Assembly: GCA_013368315.1 (NCBI GenBank)
Contig: JAACJM010000017.1
Span: 824,391-888,390 of the forward strand
Reading direction: 5' to 3'
Source: Tetrapyrgos nigripes
Taxonomy: Eukaryota > Basidiomycota > Agaricomycetes > Agaricales > Campanellaceae
DNA: 64,000 bases
The notes under the pieces were generated by a model. It was given only the letters and a program-made list of their open reading frames with translations. It made no database searches and was not told the origin of the DNA. The position numbers were made by a program, and so were the translations under genes. Of the stretch, positions 11,816-24,182 are shown one piece after another. How positions within the stretch are numbered: the first letter of the stretch is position 1; each line of letters starts with the position of its first letter.

Positions 11816-12877
11816 CAGGCAAACGGGTATCAGAAATTTACGGATACCCCCTGCGGATACCCTGATACTAATCAGTATCACTCATAGCATCACTGTAACT
11901 TACTGTTGTACTTATATGTTATATACTTGTATGTCAAGCAGTTACTATGAACAAGAAGCCTTACCAAGTGACCGATAAAATCCAGATATGAATAATGTAC
12001 ACCTTTAACATGTTGGTGAGTCCAAATTTTAGTTCCGAGTGTGTACATGACCTCGGCATGACCTGAACCAAGGGCCAACCCCAGAAAGTCAAGGGATGAA
12101 CCATCAAAATAACTCATAGACATAGTGTAGAAAACAATCTCTTTACTCATATTCATTTAGAAATTCACTCAAATGATCTGTGCAATGATTAGTTGTACCA
12201 AGTTGCTCAAACTTTCCTTGACTGATTTGAGATACTTGCTCTAGATACTTCTAAGTAATACTTACTTACAATTGATGCATACATAGATACATGTTCAAAA
12301 GCTTGTTGACTCTTTTATCTGCAGGTGTACAACCACCTGGAGATACCCTCTACAAAAAACCTTGAGGTGGTTAGCATGTATGAAGGTAGACTACTGTCTG
12401 AGACTTGAGAATAGAGGTCAGCTATCAATTCATAAGGGAATCTTAGGTGAAAGGTCTGAAGCAGGCTGAAAACGCGCTGGTCAAGGCACTTTAGGTGCGT
12501 GAGAAATATTCAATCAGAAATTCCCGAGACCAACTATTGTCCTCCTCACTCTAAATTTTCTGCATTGAACTATTCTCATAAGGGTGGAGAAGTGTGGTAA
12601 TGATGCTTTATATGCTTGCTTTGACATATGTATCATTAGAGCCATTAAACAAGAAGAAATTTGAAAAGATTGGGGCTAATGTCTATTCCCCTGTTTGAAG
12701 ATTTTTACACTTTCCTTACACTGTATATACCAACTTCAGACCAATTCTGAGCTCATATATATTGTTTCTATAGTACACAAAGCTGTATACTATAAGCTCA
12801 AAAGGTACCTGCAAGGTATCCACAGACCCGCAGGGGGTATCCACAGATTTAGGTATACCAGCAGGTAAAAGTGGCTG
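11816..12877. mobile_element. Inverted-repeat element of about 1.06 kb (putative non-autonomous DNA transposon)
   Basis: The left end CAGGCAAACGGGTATCAG is followed by ACGGATACCCCCTGCGG. The complement of the right end begins CAGCCACTTTTACC and then has TGTGGATACCCCCTGCGG. The inverted block of about 17 bp with GATACCCCCTGCGG is clear; the outer ends are only similar. Flanking 8-mers do not match well. An 88-codon minus-strand frame at 11890-12156 resembles nothing I know. Confidence 0.5.
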
Positions 12878-14237
12878 TCAGTCTGAGCGTTGGAAGTGTC
12901 TGAGAGACTGTAGAATTGAGCAAGAAGCATGGTACTAGTAGTCATCAGGACTGGTTCAATATTTAGATTATTACTCTAGTTGAGTGAGTGAACTGAGGAT
13001 TGTTCCGTCAATATAGACTCAATCCAATATGCCCAAAAAAAAAAAAAGATGTCTTGCACCACACTTCCTGACTTTATAACAAAGGTGAGCTGGAGAGAAA
13101 GGAAGCTTTAAGACCTAGGACTCAAGAGATTATCACAGACACAGAAACATGTTGAGTAATGAGTACAAGAAGGGAAATGCAGACAAGCATCAGCGAGCGG
13201 GTGTCAGAAATCCTTGTCTCAGCCACCTTCAGCACATGCCATACCCATACACTCCTTCATATTTCCATATCCGTCACTATTACATCATTCACCACCTAAG
13301 CCCATAAACCCTCAGAGGATTTTTCGATTATACCTATGTGCACCCCCACCCTATTTTATTTCCATTTCATTTATTATGTCGATTATTCATTCCATTCATT
13401 GCTCCACATCTATATTTGTTATTTAACATTTGATTTGTTTATTCTATTCCCCAGTTGGGACTTGCAATCATTTAGTATATTAGTTATAGGAGCACCATAG
13501 TTAGTTGTGGAGTCTTGATACAGGAGTTGGTCCCACTACTCGTATATAGGTAGTGTTCTCCTGTACTCAAGCCTCAGAATTGATCTTGTTGTTGTTTCCT
13601 CTCATTCTTCTCTGCTTGTTCTGCATTGTGTGTTGGATTTTGGGTTTCTGCTGATGAGCTCGGAAGCTCGGAAATGCATCAACGCCTCCGTTAACGAGTT
13701 CGATATATTAATTGTAAATATGATTGACTGTGAAGACCTCTATTTAGCTAGATATATACTGTTATGTACAAATTGGGAACCTCGTGCGCTTGCAACAGGT
13801 TCCCTGCCTATCTGAATTTTACTTCTTGTTGCTCCGAAGTCTTTTCACTCGCCTACACCGAACATAAAATTCAACATTGCGAATTGAGGGATATGTGCAC
13901 TACACTTGTGCGTGGTGAATCTAGTCAGACGACTCTCTCAGGAGTCACAGTTGTCTTGTATCCTTTATAGGGATTCTCATTCTACATTCACCATCCATTG
14001 TCGTTCTCCTTGGTCTAGTTCTTTGCTGTCATCTGGGTTGCTGTACAGGCATGTAGATTGATCTGCCAGCAGCTCAGATCTCTGATCTTGTAGGCTTAGG
14101 GTCAGTGGGTGAGTAGTGTCACTCCCTCTTGCTGAAGCCATCCCTAGGTTCCAGACTCCTCCTGGGGCATTCTCCCCTCATCAACAGGCCCATTCAGCAT
14201 TGAGAGGTTAGCCCAGCTCAAGGGTTCATGACAGCAG
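12878..14237. other. Intergenic, nothing recognised
   Basis: No gene is supported. It includes an A12-13 run near 13037 and an 8-bp stem (GGGAACCT/AGGTTCCC, about 13777-13806). Open frames are short and low in complexity. Confidence 0.5.
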
Positions 14238-15245
14238 GGTCATTTGCTGGCCTGCTTTTCCAGCTTGTGGCTGCTTGTCCACTTGTCACAACAATTTTGC
14301 ACCAAAAAGTGGATTTCTCAATGTGTCCCCTGCACTCATCCTGTCAAGTTAGTACTTCTGGGGGCATGGTGGTGTAGTGGCCCACCGTCCCCGTTCAACA
14401 CGTGGCAGTTGCAGTTCAACATCTCACTGGTTCAATCCTTGCTGGATCCCCAACCCCCGCGAGATAACATAATAGACACTCCGGGTTCTACCACTGCCGA
14501 TTGCCACACCCACTGTCCCTGTGACCACCTTCTTTCGGGTTTATCCCATGCCTACCTTCCCTGTCCTAGGTACTCTCATCACTGCCGCAGCAGCCGATCA
14601 CACTGGCACCCAGTATATTCATATCCAGTAGGACCACATGGTCGGAAGGTCTCTGCCTAATGGGGTTGGGTCCCCCATTCGGCCGGGTGTGGTGCCCCAA
14701 GATGGAATTTGTACGGAGCCCAGTGGCATGGATAATCACTGCATTGTGATGCCAGTGCCGGTATCAGTCTGGACTTTGCATGTGAGTGCCGATGATAGGT
14801 TGGAAGGGTGTGGAATATTTGAAGAAGGCTCCCGGATAAGACGGCCCGAGCATGAACAAGGAATCTTACTATAGTATATAATTAGTTTCATAGGTAGATT
14901 ACTAGACTCTACCATTCACGCTGTATACACAGACTCTCCTGCATTAGTAGAACTACGAACAAGATGGACCATGTACAGACACATGCCAGACTAGTCCCTA
15001 CCATATGCCTTAGCACAATGGGGAATAAACAAGGAGGAAAAAAAAAAAGAAAAAAAAAAAAAAAGTTAGTACTTCTAAAAGTGTCCTTACGATATAAAAA
15101 CACTTTTTGAAGAGAGGGAAAGTAAAATCATCAACCATAAAAAGTTTGGTGACTGCTGAAAATTTAAACTGGGGAAAATAGACGTGGCTGGTGAGCTGGT
15201 GAGCTTGTACAAATGCTCACAAGCAGCTGCCAACAACCTGTCCAA
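14238..15245 (-). repeat. Dispersed repeat R2, copy a, split by a SINE
   Basis: The two parts 14238-14359 and 15077-15245 together align with 44548-44905 on the opposite strand. Shared blocks include GGTCATTTGCTGGC, TTTTGCACCAAAAA, CCCCTGCACTCAT, AAAAACACTTTTTGAAG and GGAAAATAGACGT. The alignment is continuous once the SINE at 14360-15062 and one target copy are removed. Confidence 0.85.
14360..15062 (+). mobile_element. tRNA-related SINE with A-rich tail
   Basis: The element starts GGGGGCATGG and carries RNA polymerase III-type boxes: A box TGGTGTAGTGG at 14370-14380 and B box GGTTCAATCC at 14429-14438. It ends in an A-rich tail at about 15039-15062. The 14-bp target duplication AAGTTAGTACTTCT lies at 14346-14359 and 15063-15076. 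The paralogous repeat copy at 44548-44905 has the site once (AATTTAGTACTTCC) with no insert. The body of about 700 bp is long for a SINE; its middle part is of unknown origin and has no convincing coding frame. Confidence 0.85.
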
Positions 15246-17346
15246 AACCTGATTTGAAGCCCTACTAGAGCATTAAGACAAACTTGAATTGACCTACTCT
15301 GAGATAAAGGAGACTGACATATCAGGTCAGATGCAAGGATCTGGTGTATAAAACGCAAGATCAGAGGATGCCAGTATCAGTGCAAATTTGAACAGTCTCA
15401 CATCATGGAAAGTGAGGTGTGATCTCCGACAAGTAGGGACATCAATTTGGGAAGCAGCTTCTTGACAGCTGTACATATAGAACATGAGCCCTTTTCCATA
15501 TAGATTCTCTCTGTGTGATTTATGGACACCATGAAGAGATAGGGAACACAACTGACTGAAGAATGAGCTAGAACGAGTGACTCAGACAAGGCAATTAAAC
15601 TACTGGGAACATCCCAAGCACTCTTTTAGTCACCTTTACCCATGGAGCTGTCACTGAAGCTTTCACTGCCACAACTCAAAAGTTGTCAGTTGATCATCCT
15701 AACACTGCATCTATGTGGCACCCCTGACTCTGACCAGTTTTTGTGAGGATATTCCTTCATGGAGAGAGAATTTGTGGAGTTGTCAACTGGACAAGCAGGA
15801 ACACAACAGATACTCTCAACAGTACAGTGTATCAAGTTTAAATATGACTGCAATGCTCTCAAAGTGTGGTATCTATGCATGTGTCCATGTCTTATTAACC
15901 CCTTCTCATCCAGATGCAGTGTACAGTACAGATAGCTCTCAAAGTTGTACAAATTTCAAATGACAAGATTCAGGACTAAATAACAATATTAGGGCAACTG
16001 GCCATGGTATCTTTGCAAACACAACTTTGAATGCCTGTTTTGACACTGGTCTTCTGCTTCTCAGGGTCTCAAGGTGCACCTGGAGGATTGTGAATCCAAC
16101 ATCCTGGAATTCCAGTCATAAACTGCTTTGAACCAATCCACTTCAGTTTGCATCAGCACTAAAGGGTCAGGTCAATAAACTATCAATAAAAGCAGTAACT
16201 TCAGACATACTGCTGGAATGTCTCTGTAAGCATTTTCACTGCAACACATGCTCTCAAAATTGATCAAAGTTAATTCCTGGAGGAAGTCCATAGTTGTTTG
16301 TTAGTGCTGAGGCTGTCAGACAAGGCATTATTACAACAAAACACAAGCAGGCTGCAACAGACAGACTCACCATATTTTTGTTCAATCATCCGCAGTAGAT
16401 GAGGCAAAAGCTTATACCCAAAGCTTTGTAAAGCTTCAGAAAGCTTCAGACAGTTTGTGGCCTTCAATGGTTCCCAAGCGATTTCAGTCAAAGTGACGGA
16501 ATACATTTTGCCAGTCAGAGTCCAGCAAATTCTAGAGTCATGATAATGCCCTCTAGTGAAGGGTAGTTCTAAGGTGATACGCACCATTAAGTATAATTGA
16601 TAGTCCTGCTCCTATCAATAAGTATCCTAATATTCTAGGCTTCAGCATCTGCAAGGCAAAGGCAAACTGGAAGAAACATACAGATGTTCCCATCAATATC
16701 TTCACTGTATTGAGCTCAAAGTCTGCAAAGCATGGCTAACAAATTTGGAAGAATGAGTCAAGTAGTCACATATGGCTCCAATCCCCTGTAACACAAGTGA
16801 AGATCAGCCAAGGGGCAAAAACAAAAACTGGTCAGTAGGCACACCATTGATGCAAGCCTGCTGCAGTTCACATGCTGAAATAGGACCAGAGGTTCAGATC
16901 AACTCCTGCAGGTAAGCCGCTGCTATAAGATTGTGAGAAGTAATTACTACTGTGTCGAGGATGGTGTGAATAGGTGCTGTGTGAGCTGTAGACAGAGCCA
17001 TGCGAGTGGAGGCTGCCATGGGTAGATGGCACATACAGTCAAGTTTGAGTCAAGTCTTCTCTTGACTCTCATCAATCTCTCCATGTACAGACAGTTTTTG
17101 AAAGATAAGTCTTATGAAAGTAGCTTTCTATTTATAACAACAGAATACAAGGGCAGGTACTCACAGTGTGACAAAGGGACTCAGCATTGTAGGTGAAGGA
17201 GAAATGCAGAAAAACGATGTCAACAAGAATTCAATTCACTCAGAACTGGCTGTAAAATTTTTAAGCTCCATTCAGCCACGGAGGCATGATGTCATTCAGT
17301 TGGACACTCCCTTGGTCGGAGTCAGGGATGACAGGCTATGGAGCAG
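15246..17346. other. Repeat-like intergenic DNA, nothing recognised
   Basis: About 2.1 kb with only short frames (the longest is minus-strand 16270-16587, 105 codons). None resembles a known family or continues through plausible introns. Confidence 0.45.
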
Positions 17347-17762
17347 GACACTTAGCTGCCGCTACTTTTGTACAAAAACCAGATTTTCATTTCCTCTAAC
17401 ACAAACATTCCTTCTGATGAATAGAACAATTCTGTAAGACAAAATTTTTGATTGGGTCAAAACTGACTGAGATGGGCCAATCAACTTCCCAGGGCTAGCT
17501 GATTTTGCGCAATTACTATATATGGTTTATTACTAAGCATTACATATGCCCGTGTCAAACCTATGATAGAAACCGTCCCTGCTGGTACTATTTGTGACCT
17601 TTTTTGGACCTTCATTGTATACGGGATATGGTTTGAGGGCAATGAGAGGGCGAAATCAACCTCAGAAGTCAGCTGGGGACAAAAAAAGTTTTTGTTCGGC
17701 CCCGATTTTGCGCTGCACAGCCACTTACGTAAGCTGTTCAAAAGTAGCGGCAGCTAAGTGTC
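17347..17762. mobile_element. Short element with perfect 24-bp terminal inverted repeats
   Basis: 17347-17370 and 17739-17762 are exact reverse complements of each other over 24 bp, beginning GACACTTAGCTGCCGC. The 416-bp unit has no coding frame. No clear target-site duplication is visible next to the repeats, so superfamily is left open. Confidence 0.8.
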
Positions 17763-19084
17763 TCGGGCATATTTACTGTCACCGCCCACATCTAGTTGAA
17801 ACATTAGTGGTAATGAATAACCTCATAATGGTACGGCCGTTGCAAGTTTCGTCTCTGCACTGCATCGAGACCCACTCCAGAGCTAGGCAACCGATCAGAA
17901 ACCCTACAGAACTGAATTGGCTCCCCGAAAATCCCTAGTCATACATCCCTCTATTCACCACAGGAGCCTCTCTGGAGCAAACAGAGCAAAAGAAGATATC
18001 GATGTTCATACCCATTATGCTTTGCAGGGCAATCAAGCGTCGTTTGACGCGTTGCAGGCCCCCGGCTTATAGGTGGGAAATTTTTCTGATCTGGCCTTTC
18101 TTGTCTTAACAGAAAGTCGAGGTTTGGGGCTAATTTTTGTCTAAACTGGTACATGACAATCCAATTTTTTTTCGAAAATTTTCTCCGCTTTCTTTGGAGG
18201 TCAAAAAGTTGTCAACAAAAAGCATCTATCTGCATTTTGGAAGGAACAAGGCGCGTAAGGGCGCTATCAAGGGTCGGTCAACGGGGTCTACAATTCCAAC
18301 CACAGGCTGCTCGGGTCTCAGATGGCCTACTCTTACCAGTACCAATGGGCATATTTAGTCTCTCCTAGATAGACCCAACCCTTGGTTGGGTCTGTTTGAA
18401 CTGTGACCCCCGCGTCGCCGCATAAGAAACGTGCACGTGCATACCGCATGACGCATTGAAACTCGCGTTGGTTTGGGTCGATTGGGACTGATTGGGACAA
18501 ACTAAGGTACTTATAGAGGTATAAGGAATCTGAGAGGCATATCTGAGGCTTTTCGGTAGCTCAAGGACTTTGAGATACTGCTGCGAGCCGTGTGCTCTGA
18601 GCTAGAGTCACACTTGTCACACTTATGTGACTACTTGGTGACTGCAATTCCTGAGAGGGCTTTCTTCCTTGTTTCGACCAGTCTTACATCCCTATTTTTA
18701 TGGGAACTCAATAATGGTGTATATTATGCTCGTTCACTAATACCTGCAGTCCTTCGTAGTAGTGTTCGCTTTGCCAGCAGCGTCCCGATACATTCTTATG
18801 TAATAACGCTGCGGCGGTGCACTCTCAGACTAGGGCATATTTTGTCTGAAACATCTGACATTTCCTCGAATTGTTTGGCCAGTTTTGTCTAAACCCCTCC
18901 CGACGCGTTGTTTACGGCGTGAGTTTATATTGATAGCTAAATCATTGTCAACCATTGTCAACCAAAACTCGACGGCCGTCGAAGAAGCATCGCTTTCTGG
19001 TCTCCTTAGCACTCTGGAATGGTCTCGTCTTTAGCTCTTGAAAGCCGATATGATCTTTATCTGCCGTACTCTATTTTGGTGCAC
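17763..19084. other. Intergenic upstream of the P450, with a perfect hairpin
   Basis: No gene is supported. A perfect 10-bp stem with a 3-nt loop (AGACCCAACC-CTT-GGTTGGGTCT) lies at 18371-18393. The motif TTTTGTCTAAAC occurs at about 18136 and 18883. Confidence 0.5.
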
Positions 19085-19091
19085 TATATAG
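19085..19091 (+). promoter_or_regulatory. TATA box of the CYP505-type gene
   Basis: TATATAG about 41-47 nt upstream of the ATG at 19132, the usual distance for short fungal leaders. Confidence 0.45.
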
Positions 19092-19131
19092 AAGACTGGG
19101 TATTACCTTATTCAAACCTTATCTCTTCATC

Positions 19132-22100
19132 ATGTCCGTCCCAATCCCTCAGCCGTGCGTTATGCGTCTTTCATTTGACAGTAGGCATAGGCGTTGACGA
19201 TCTCCACAGACCCAGGATACCCTTCATTGGCAATGTCGCCCAACTGGACACAACTGTTCCTCTTAACGGATTCGTGTTATTGGCAAAACAGTATGGCGAG
19301 ATTTTCAAAATAGACATTCTTGGTGCGCGTTGCTGGACATCTTTTCACCAGCATTGTTTGTTCATTCTTTTGTCTCTAGGGAGGCCGATCATTTCTATCA
19401 ACACCTACGCGTTACAACAGGAGCTCTGTGACCAAAAAAAGTTTCGCAAATATTTAGGAGGAGCAATGGTACAAGCCAGAGTTCTTGGAGGCGATGGACT
19501 TTTCACCGCCTTTGACGACGAACCCAACTGGGGCATCGCGCGTATGTTTACTGTCAACTCTGCGACCGCCTTTAGTTGACGAGTTTCGCGGATAGATCGT
19601 CTCCTCACGCCCGCTTTCAATGCAGTTGCTATTAGAGATATGTTTGATGACATGCAGGACTTGACGGACCAGCTTCTGTTGAAGGTACGTTTTCACAAAA
19701 CCTTTTGATTCTGCCCAGTTTCTTACAGATCGCTTTTCCAGTGGGAACGGTGCGTACCTTGCGCTAACGATGTTTGTTGCTTAATGTTGAAACGCCCTGG
19801 CAGCTTTGGACCAGAACACATTATTGACCCCTCCGAAGACTACACAAAGGCTACCTTGGACATACTAGCATTATGTACCATGTCCTTAAGGTATGCACTT
19901 GCGCTTCTTCTCTACATTCCGACTTCTAATCATTTATAGGCTGAATTCATTCTACAACGTAAGTACCACGATCATCAATGCAATCACTCGGAGTTGGCTG
20001 AGCGTATCTACAGGAAGAACCACCCAGATTTGGCAGCGCTGTGAGCGAATTCCTGAAAGAATGTTTCTTGCGCTCCGCTCGTCCTTCTCTTCTGCAAGCC
20101 GTGATGACTAGTAGTAGTCGAAAGTTTGAGGAACTCCGCCAATATCTCTGGGGCATTCCAAGCGACAGTATGTCCATTCCCATTCTACTCTCTTTTGTTT
20201 TCGGTGTCATTAAAACGGATTGTGCTGTAGTCCTCAAGGATCGCAGGGCCAACCCTACTGACAAGAAAGATTTGGTGAGTGTTTGTCTCCTCGAAATCTT
20301 CATTTCATTCCAAGTATCTGACTTTTTCAGTTAAATACAATGCTCAACTCCGCGGACCCCAAGACTGGAGCGCGTCTGAATGACGACTCAATTATTAAGA
20401 ATGTGCGTTGTAGTGGCATACCGATAACCTTTGTCTAACCTTTTTAAACTATCAGTTGTTGACCTTCCTAGTTGCTGGGCACGAAACCTCGTCAGGAACA
20501 TTGTCGTTTATGACCTACTATGTGATCAAGTAAGTCCAAACCCTTTCCTACCACTGGATACTGTGATTGAGATGGCATTTTTTGGTCTCCAGAAACCCCG
20601 AGGTCTGGCGAAAACTTCAAAACGAAGTTGACGAAGTCACTGGCGGACAGCGTCTGCAGTATTCACACCTTGGTAGATTTTCTTTCCTGGAAGGTACGTA
20701 TACGCAGCATATCGAGTTGATTTATTAATCGCTGACGCTGACTCGGACGACCTTCTCCTTCTCCATAGCCTGCATGCGTGAAACCCTTCGGCTAGCACCA
20801 GCTGCTCCAATGAGAACTGTAGCTCCATATGAAGATACAGTCATCGGTGGCGGAAAATACTTTCTCCCAGCCAACACGCCATGTCTTATACAAACATTTA
20901 CGACGCAGAGGGATCCTGCAGTTTGGGGAGCTGATGTTCGTATATCTGTCATTCCTGCTTGTTTCCAACAAAGACTGACTTGAAATTTACCAGGCAAACG
21001 AGTTCCGACCAGAACGCATGATGGATGGTAAATTTGAGAAGTATCCGGTGAGTTTTTGCCTTCGTCCTCTGCTGTGAGCAGTGAGTAGAAAGCCTGACAT
21101 GTCCTTGTCCTGCCTCACACAGCCAAATGCATTCCAAGCTGTAAGTACACACATCGACCTCTTCATCTCTTGTTTTTGGCACCGTATTGATGCTTTTGCT
21201 CTTCCCAGTTCGGCTTTGGTAGCCGTGCTTGTACTGGTCGGCCATTCGCTTGCAAGAAATGAAGATGATCATGGCTTGTGTTGTGCAGAAGTTTGATCTG
21301 TCATTTATTGACCCTTCATATACTCTAGAAATCCAACAGGTCTGTACTTGCGTGTAATTATGCGGTTAGTCAACTTATGTGCTTACTTGACCTCCACAGG
21401 GACTCTCCATCAAACCCAAAGACTTGCGCATCCGGGCTAGGCCTCGTACTTCAGGACCTCGCCTTTACGCTACTCCATCATACTCCATGCCACAAAACAA
21501 GTCGACTCAATCAAAATCCTCAAATCGTGCAGGACCGGCAATTCAGGCAGACAAGTTGGTCCCTATGTATGTCCTTTATGGGTCAAATACTGGTACCTCT
21601 GAAGCTTTTGCTCAGAGGATTGCAAGCGCTGCTGCTACTTATGGTGCGTATTGTGTACTTGGTTCCCAAAGCGATGAGGATTACTCACAAATGCACTTTA
21701 CTTGACTTTTATTATAGGCTTTGCTGCCAAACTGGGTACCTTGGACTCTGCTACTGGCAACCTTCCCACCGATGGTCCTGTGGTGATAGTAACGGCTTCA
21801 TATGAAGGTACCGTTGCGTTGTTTTCTGATAATGTATGATACACAGCTGATATCTTTATCCATTTTCCAGGTCTCCCAGCTGACAACGCTGCCCAATTCG
21901 TAGACTGGCTAGGCAGCCTCAAGTCAAACGAACTCAAAGGCGTCCGCTTCGCCCTCTTTGGCTGTGGTCACTCCGACTGGGACAGAACGCTCCACAAGAT
22001 TCCTCTTCTCTGTGACCAGCTTATGGCCAGTCATGGTGCAGAGCGTCTAATGAAAACCGGGCTGGGTCTTTCAGGAGCTCAAGACTTTTTTGAAGTGTTC

Positions 22101-23659
22101 GATCAGTTTGAGGCTGATTTGTGGAAGGCCTTAACTACGGTGAGGTTCCTGCTTTTCGGATATTGTGAGCCCCATTGACGTGTGACGTGGATTTGTTTTT
22201 TCTGCAGAAATATACTGTCACCCAGTCTCAATCGTCTACCTCGATCGGGTTTGATATTGAGATAATCGATACTGTCGCAAGCCGTGCAGACACTCTCAAC
22301 CAGCCAGATGCTGCACTGGGCACTGTCAAGGAGAACAAAGTTCTCACCCAGCCTGGACATCCCGTCAAGAGACATATCGAGTTTGAGTTACCGGAAGGAT
22401 TGACTTATCGTGCTGGCGACTATCTCTCCATGTAATTATTGATCCATTTTCGCACAGTTTGACTAGTATGATCACTGACTGACTTATACACCAGCCTACC
22501 TCAAAACCCACCCCGTGATGTCCAACGGGTTTTGGCTCGTTTCAATCTCTCCGAAAAACAGATGGTCGTCCTCTCATCTATTGGTCCAACCTCACTACCA
22601 ACGGACCAGCCCGTCTCTCTGTATGACGTTCTCCTCGGATATGTCGAGCTCTCCCAACCAGCGACTACTCAAGACTTACGGATAATGATGGGGGTCGCCA
22701 CCACAGATTCGACTCGTGCCGCCCTCAAGGAAATGAGGAGCAGTTACCAGGCCAAAATCCTCGCACCCCGACTCAGTGTCCTGGATATCCTAGAAAAGTA
22801 TCCTTCGTCGGATATTAACCTACCCCTTGGCGTCTTCCTCCGTTTACTTCCTCCCATGCGAGTCAGACAATACTCCATTTCCTCCTCACCATTGTGGAAC
22901 CCTCAACATGCGACACTTTCTATCAGCGTCCTCGAGTCTCCATCATTGGCAGATAAGAACAAGATCTTCCTTGGAGTGGGTTCCAACTACCTCTCACAAC
23001 TCAATCCTGGGGATCGTGTGCAGATCTCTGTTCGTGAGTCGCACGGAGGGTTCCACCCGCCGGAGGATCCGTCTACGCCGATAATTGCATTTGGTGCTGG
23101 ATCCGGCTTGGCTCCTCTTCGTGGGTTTATACAAGAACGAGCGTTGCAGAAGAGTTCGGGGAGGAATGTTGGGAAGATTTTGCTTTTCTTTGGTTGCAGA
23201 GATCCGGAAGGGGATTACATCTACAAGAAGCAGCTCGATGAATGGGTCAAACTAGGTGTCTTGGATATACGACCGGCTTTCTCCAGGGATCCAGCGAAGA
23301 GTGACGGTTGCAAATATGTCCAGGAGTGAGTCTTGAATGTGGTTTGTCTTTCATGGAGCTTTTGGCTGATAGACTCCTTATTCTTATAGTCGACTTTGGA
23401 ACGATAGAGATGATGTCACGGATTTGTTCGATGATAACGCTCAAGTGAGTTCTTTTCTTCCTTTCCGTATCGCTATTCCGAGTCTCATCCATCCATGCAG
23501 GTTTTCATATGCGGTTCTAGCCGAGTCGCCAAAGGAGTCATGTCCAAATGGGCGGAAATTTTACGAAGTAATGATCCAACTCTTAGTGCAGAAGACGCTA
23601 TGAAGCGGTTGGAGGAGACGATGCAAGGTCGTTATGCCACTGATGTATTTGACGCTTGA
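19132..23659 (+). pseudogene. CYP505-type P450/CPR fusion (self-sufficient monooxygenase), one frameshift
   Basis: Twenty-three exons can be joined from ATG 19132 to TGA 23659. They total 3188 nt, one short of 1062 codons plus stop, the usual length of P450foxy/BM3-like fusions. The P450 half has AGHETSSG (I helix, E11), ETLR (K helix, E13) and heme motif FGFGSRACTGRPFA (E16, 21209-21250). At about 21251 the sequence is GCTTGCAAG where the family needs GCTTGGCAAG, so the frame shifts right after the heme motif into a stop. Beyond it all motifs are intact: FMN site YGSNTGTSEAFA, FAD site RQYSISSSP and NADPH site FGAGSGLAPLRGF. Exon 5 is only 8 nt (19742-19749). Known family role: subterminal hydroxylation of fatty acids using the fused reductase. 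A sequencing error is the alternative to true loss. Confidence 0.85.
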
Positions 23660-24182
23660 GGTCATGTAGAGCAAGAGAAACTGGATTAGAGGAACTAGAT
23701 TATATTTATAATTTTTTGGTTAATTTTTCTCTTGTTCATAAAACGATTTCTAATAAATGACATTTCATACGCGGCTTCATAAGGCTTTTGAGCAGTGTTA
23801 CCGAATGGACGTAGTGAACAAGTATTGCAATCCAGTCAATGGAAGACCGATTGTAGGGCAGACTAGCTGGCATAAGGGACTCAGTCACAGTACTAAACCA
23901 AGAAATATGGTATGACTTGCTGCTCTTTATAACGACATTTACTTTGACATCCTTTCAGACTTCATATCATTGTCGTCAGACCCAAGTACAAACACAAACA
24001 CAGATTCCATCCTCTCCACAGCACGAAAAAGCTGAAGAGTCTATATGTCATAATCTAACACCTTGTTGTACAACTTTGTCTTTGGTCCTCAACTCGGTTG
24101 TAGCACCATACGCCATTAAAAACCCATAAAATAATCCAGCATGTGTCCGATGATAGTAGACACACCTTTTAAAATTAACCAA
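23660..24182. other. Convergent 3' intergenic region
   Basis: The 3' ends of the P450 (plus) and the CH-like gene (minus) face each other. An AATAAA at 23752 may serve as poly(A) signal of the P450. Confidence 0.4.

Noticed and set aside
14360..14450. A functional tRNA gene
   Set aside because: A and B boxes are present, but no cloverleaf with paired acceptor and anticodon stems can be drawn, and target duplication plus A tail show a SINE.
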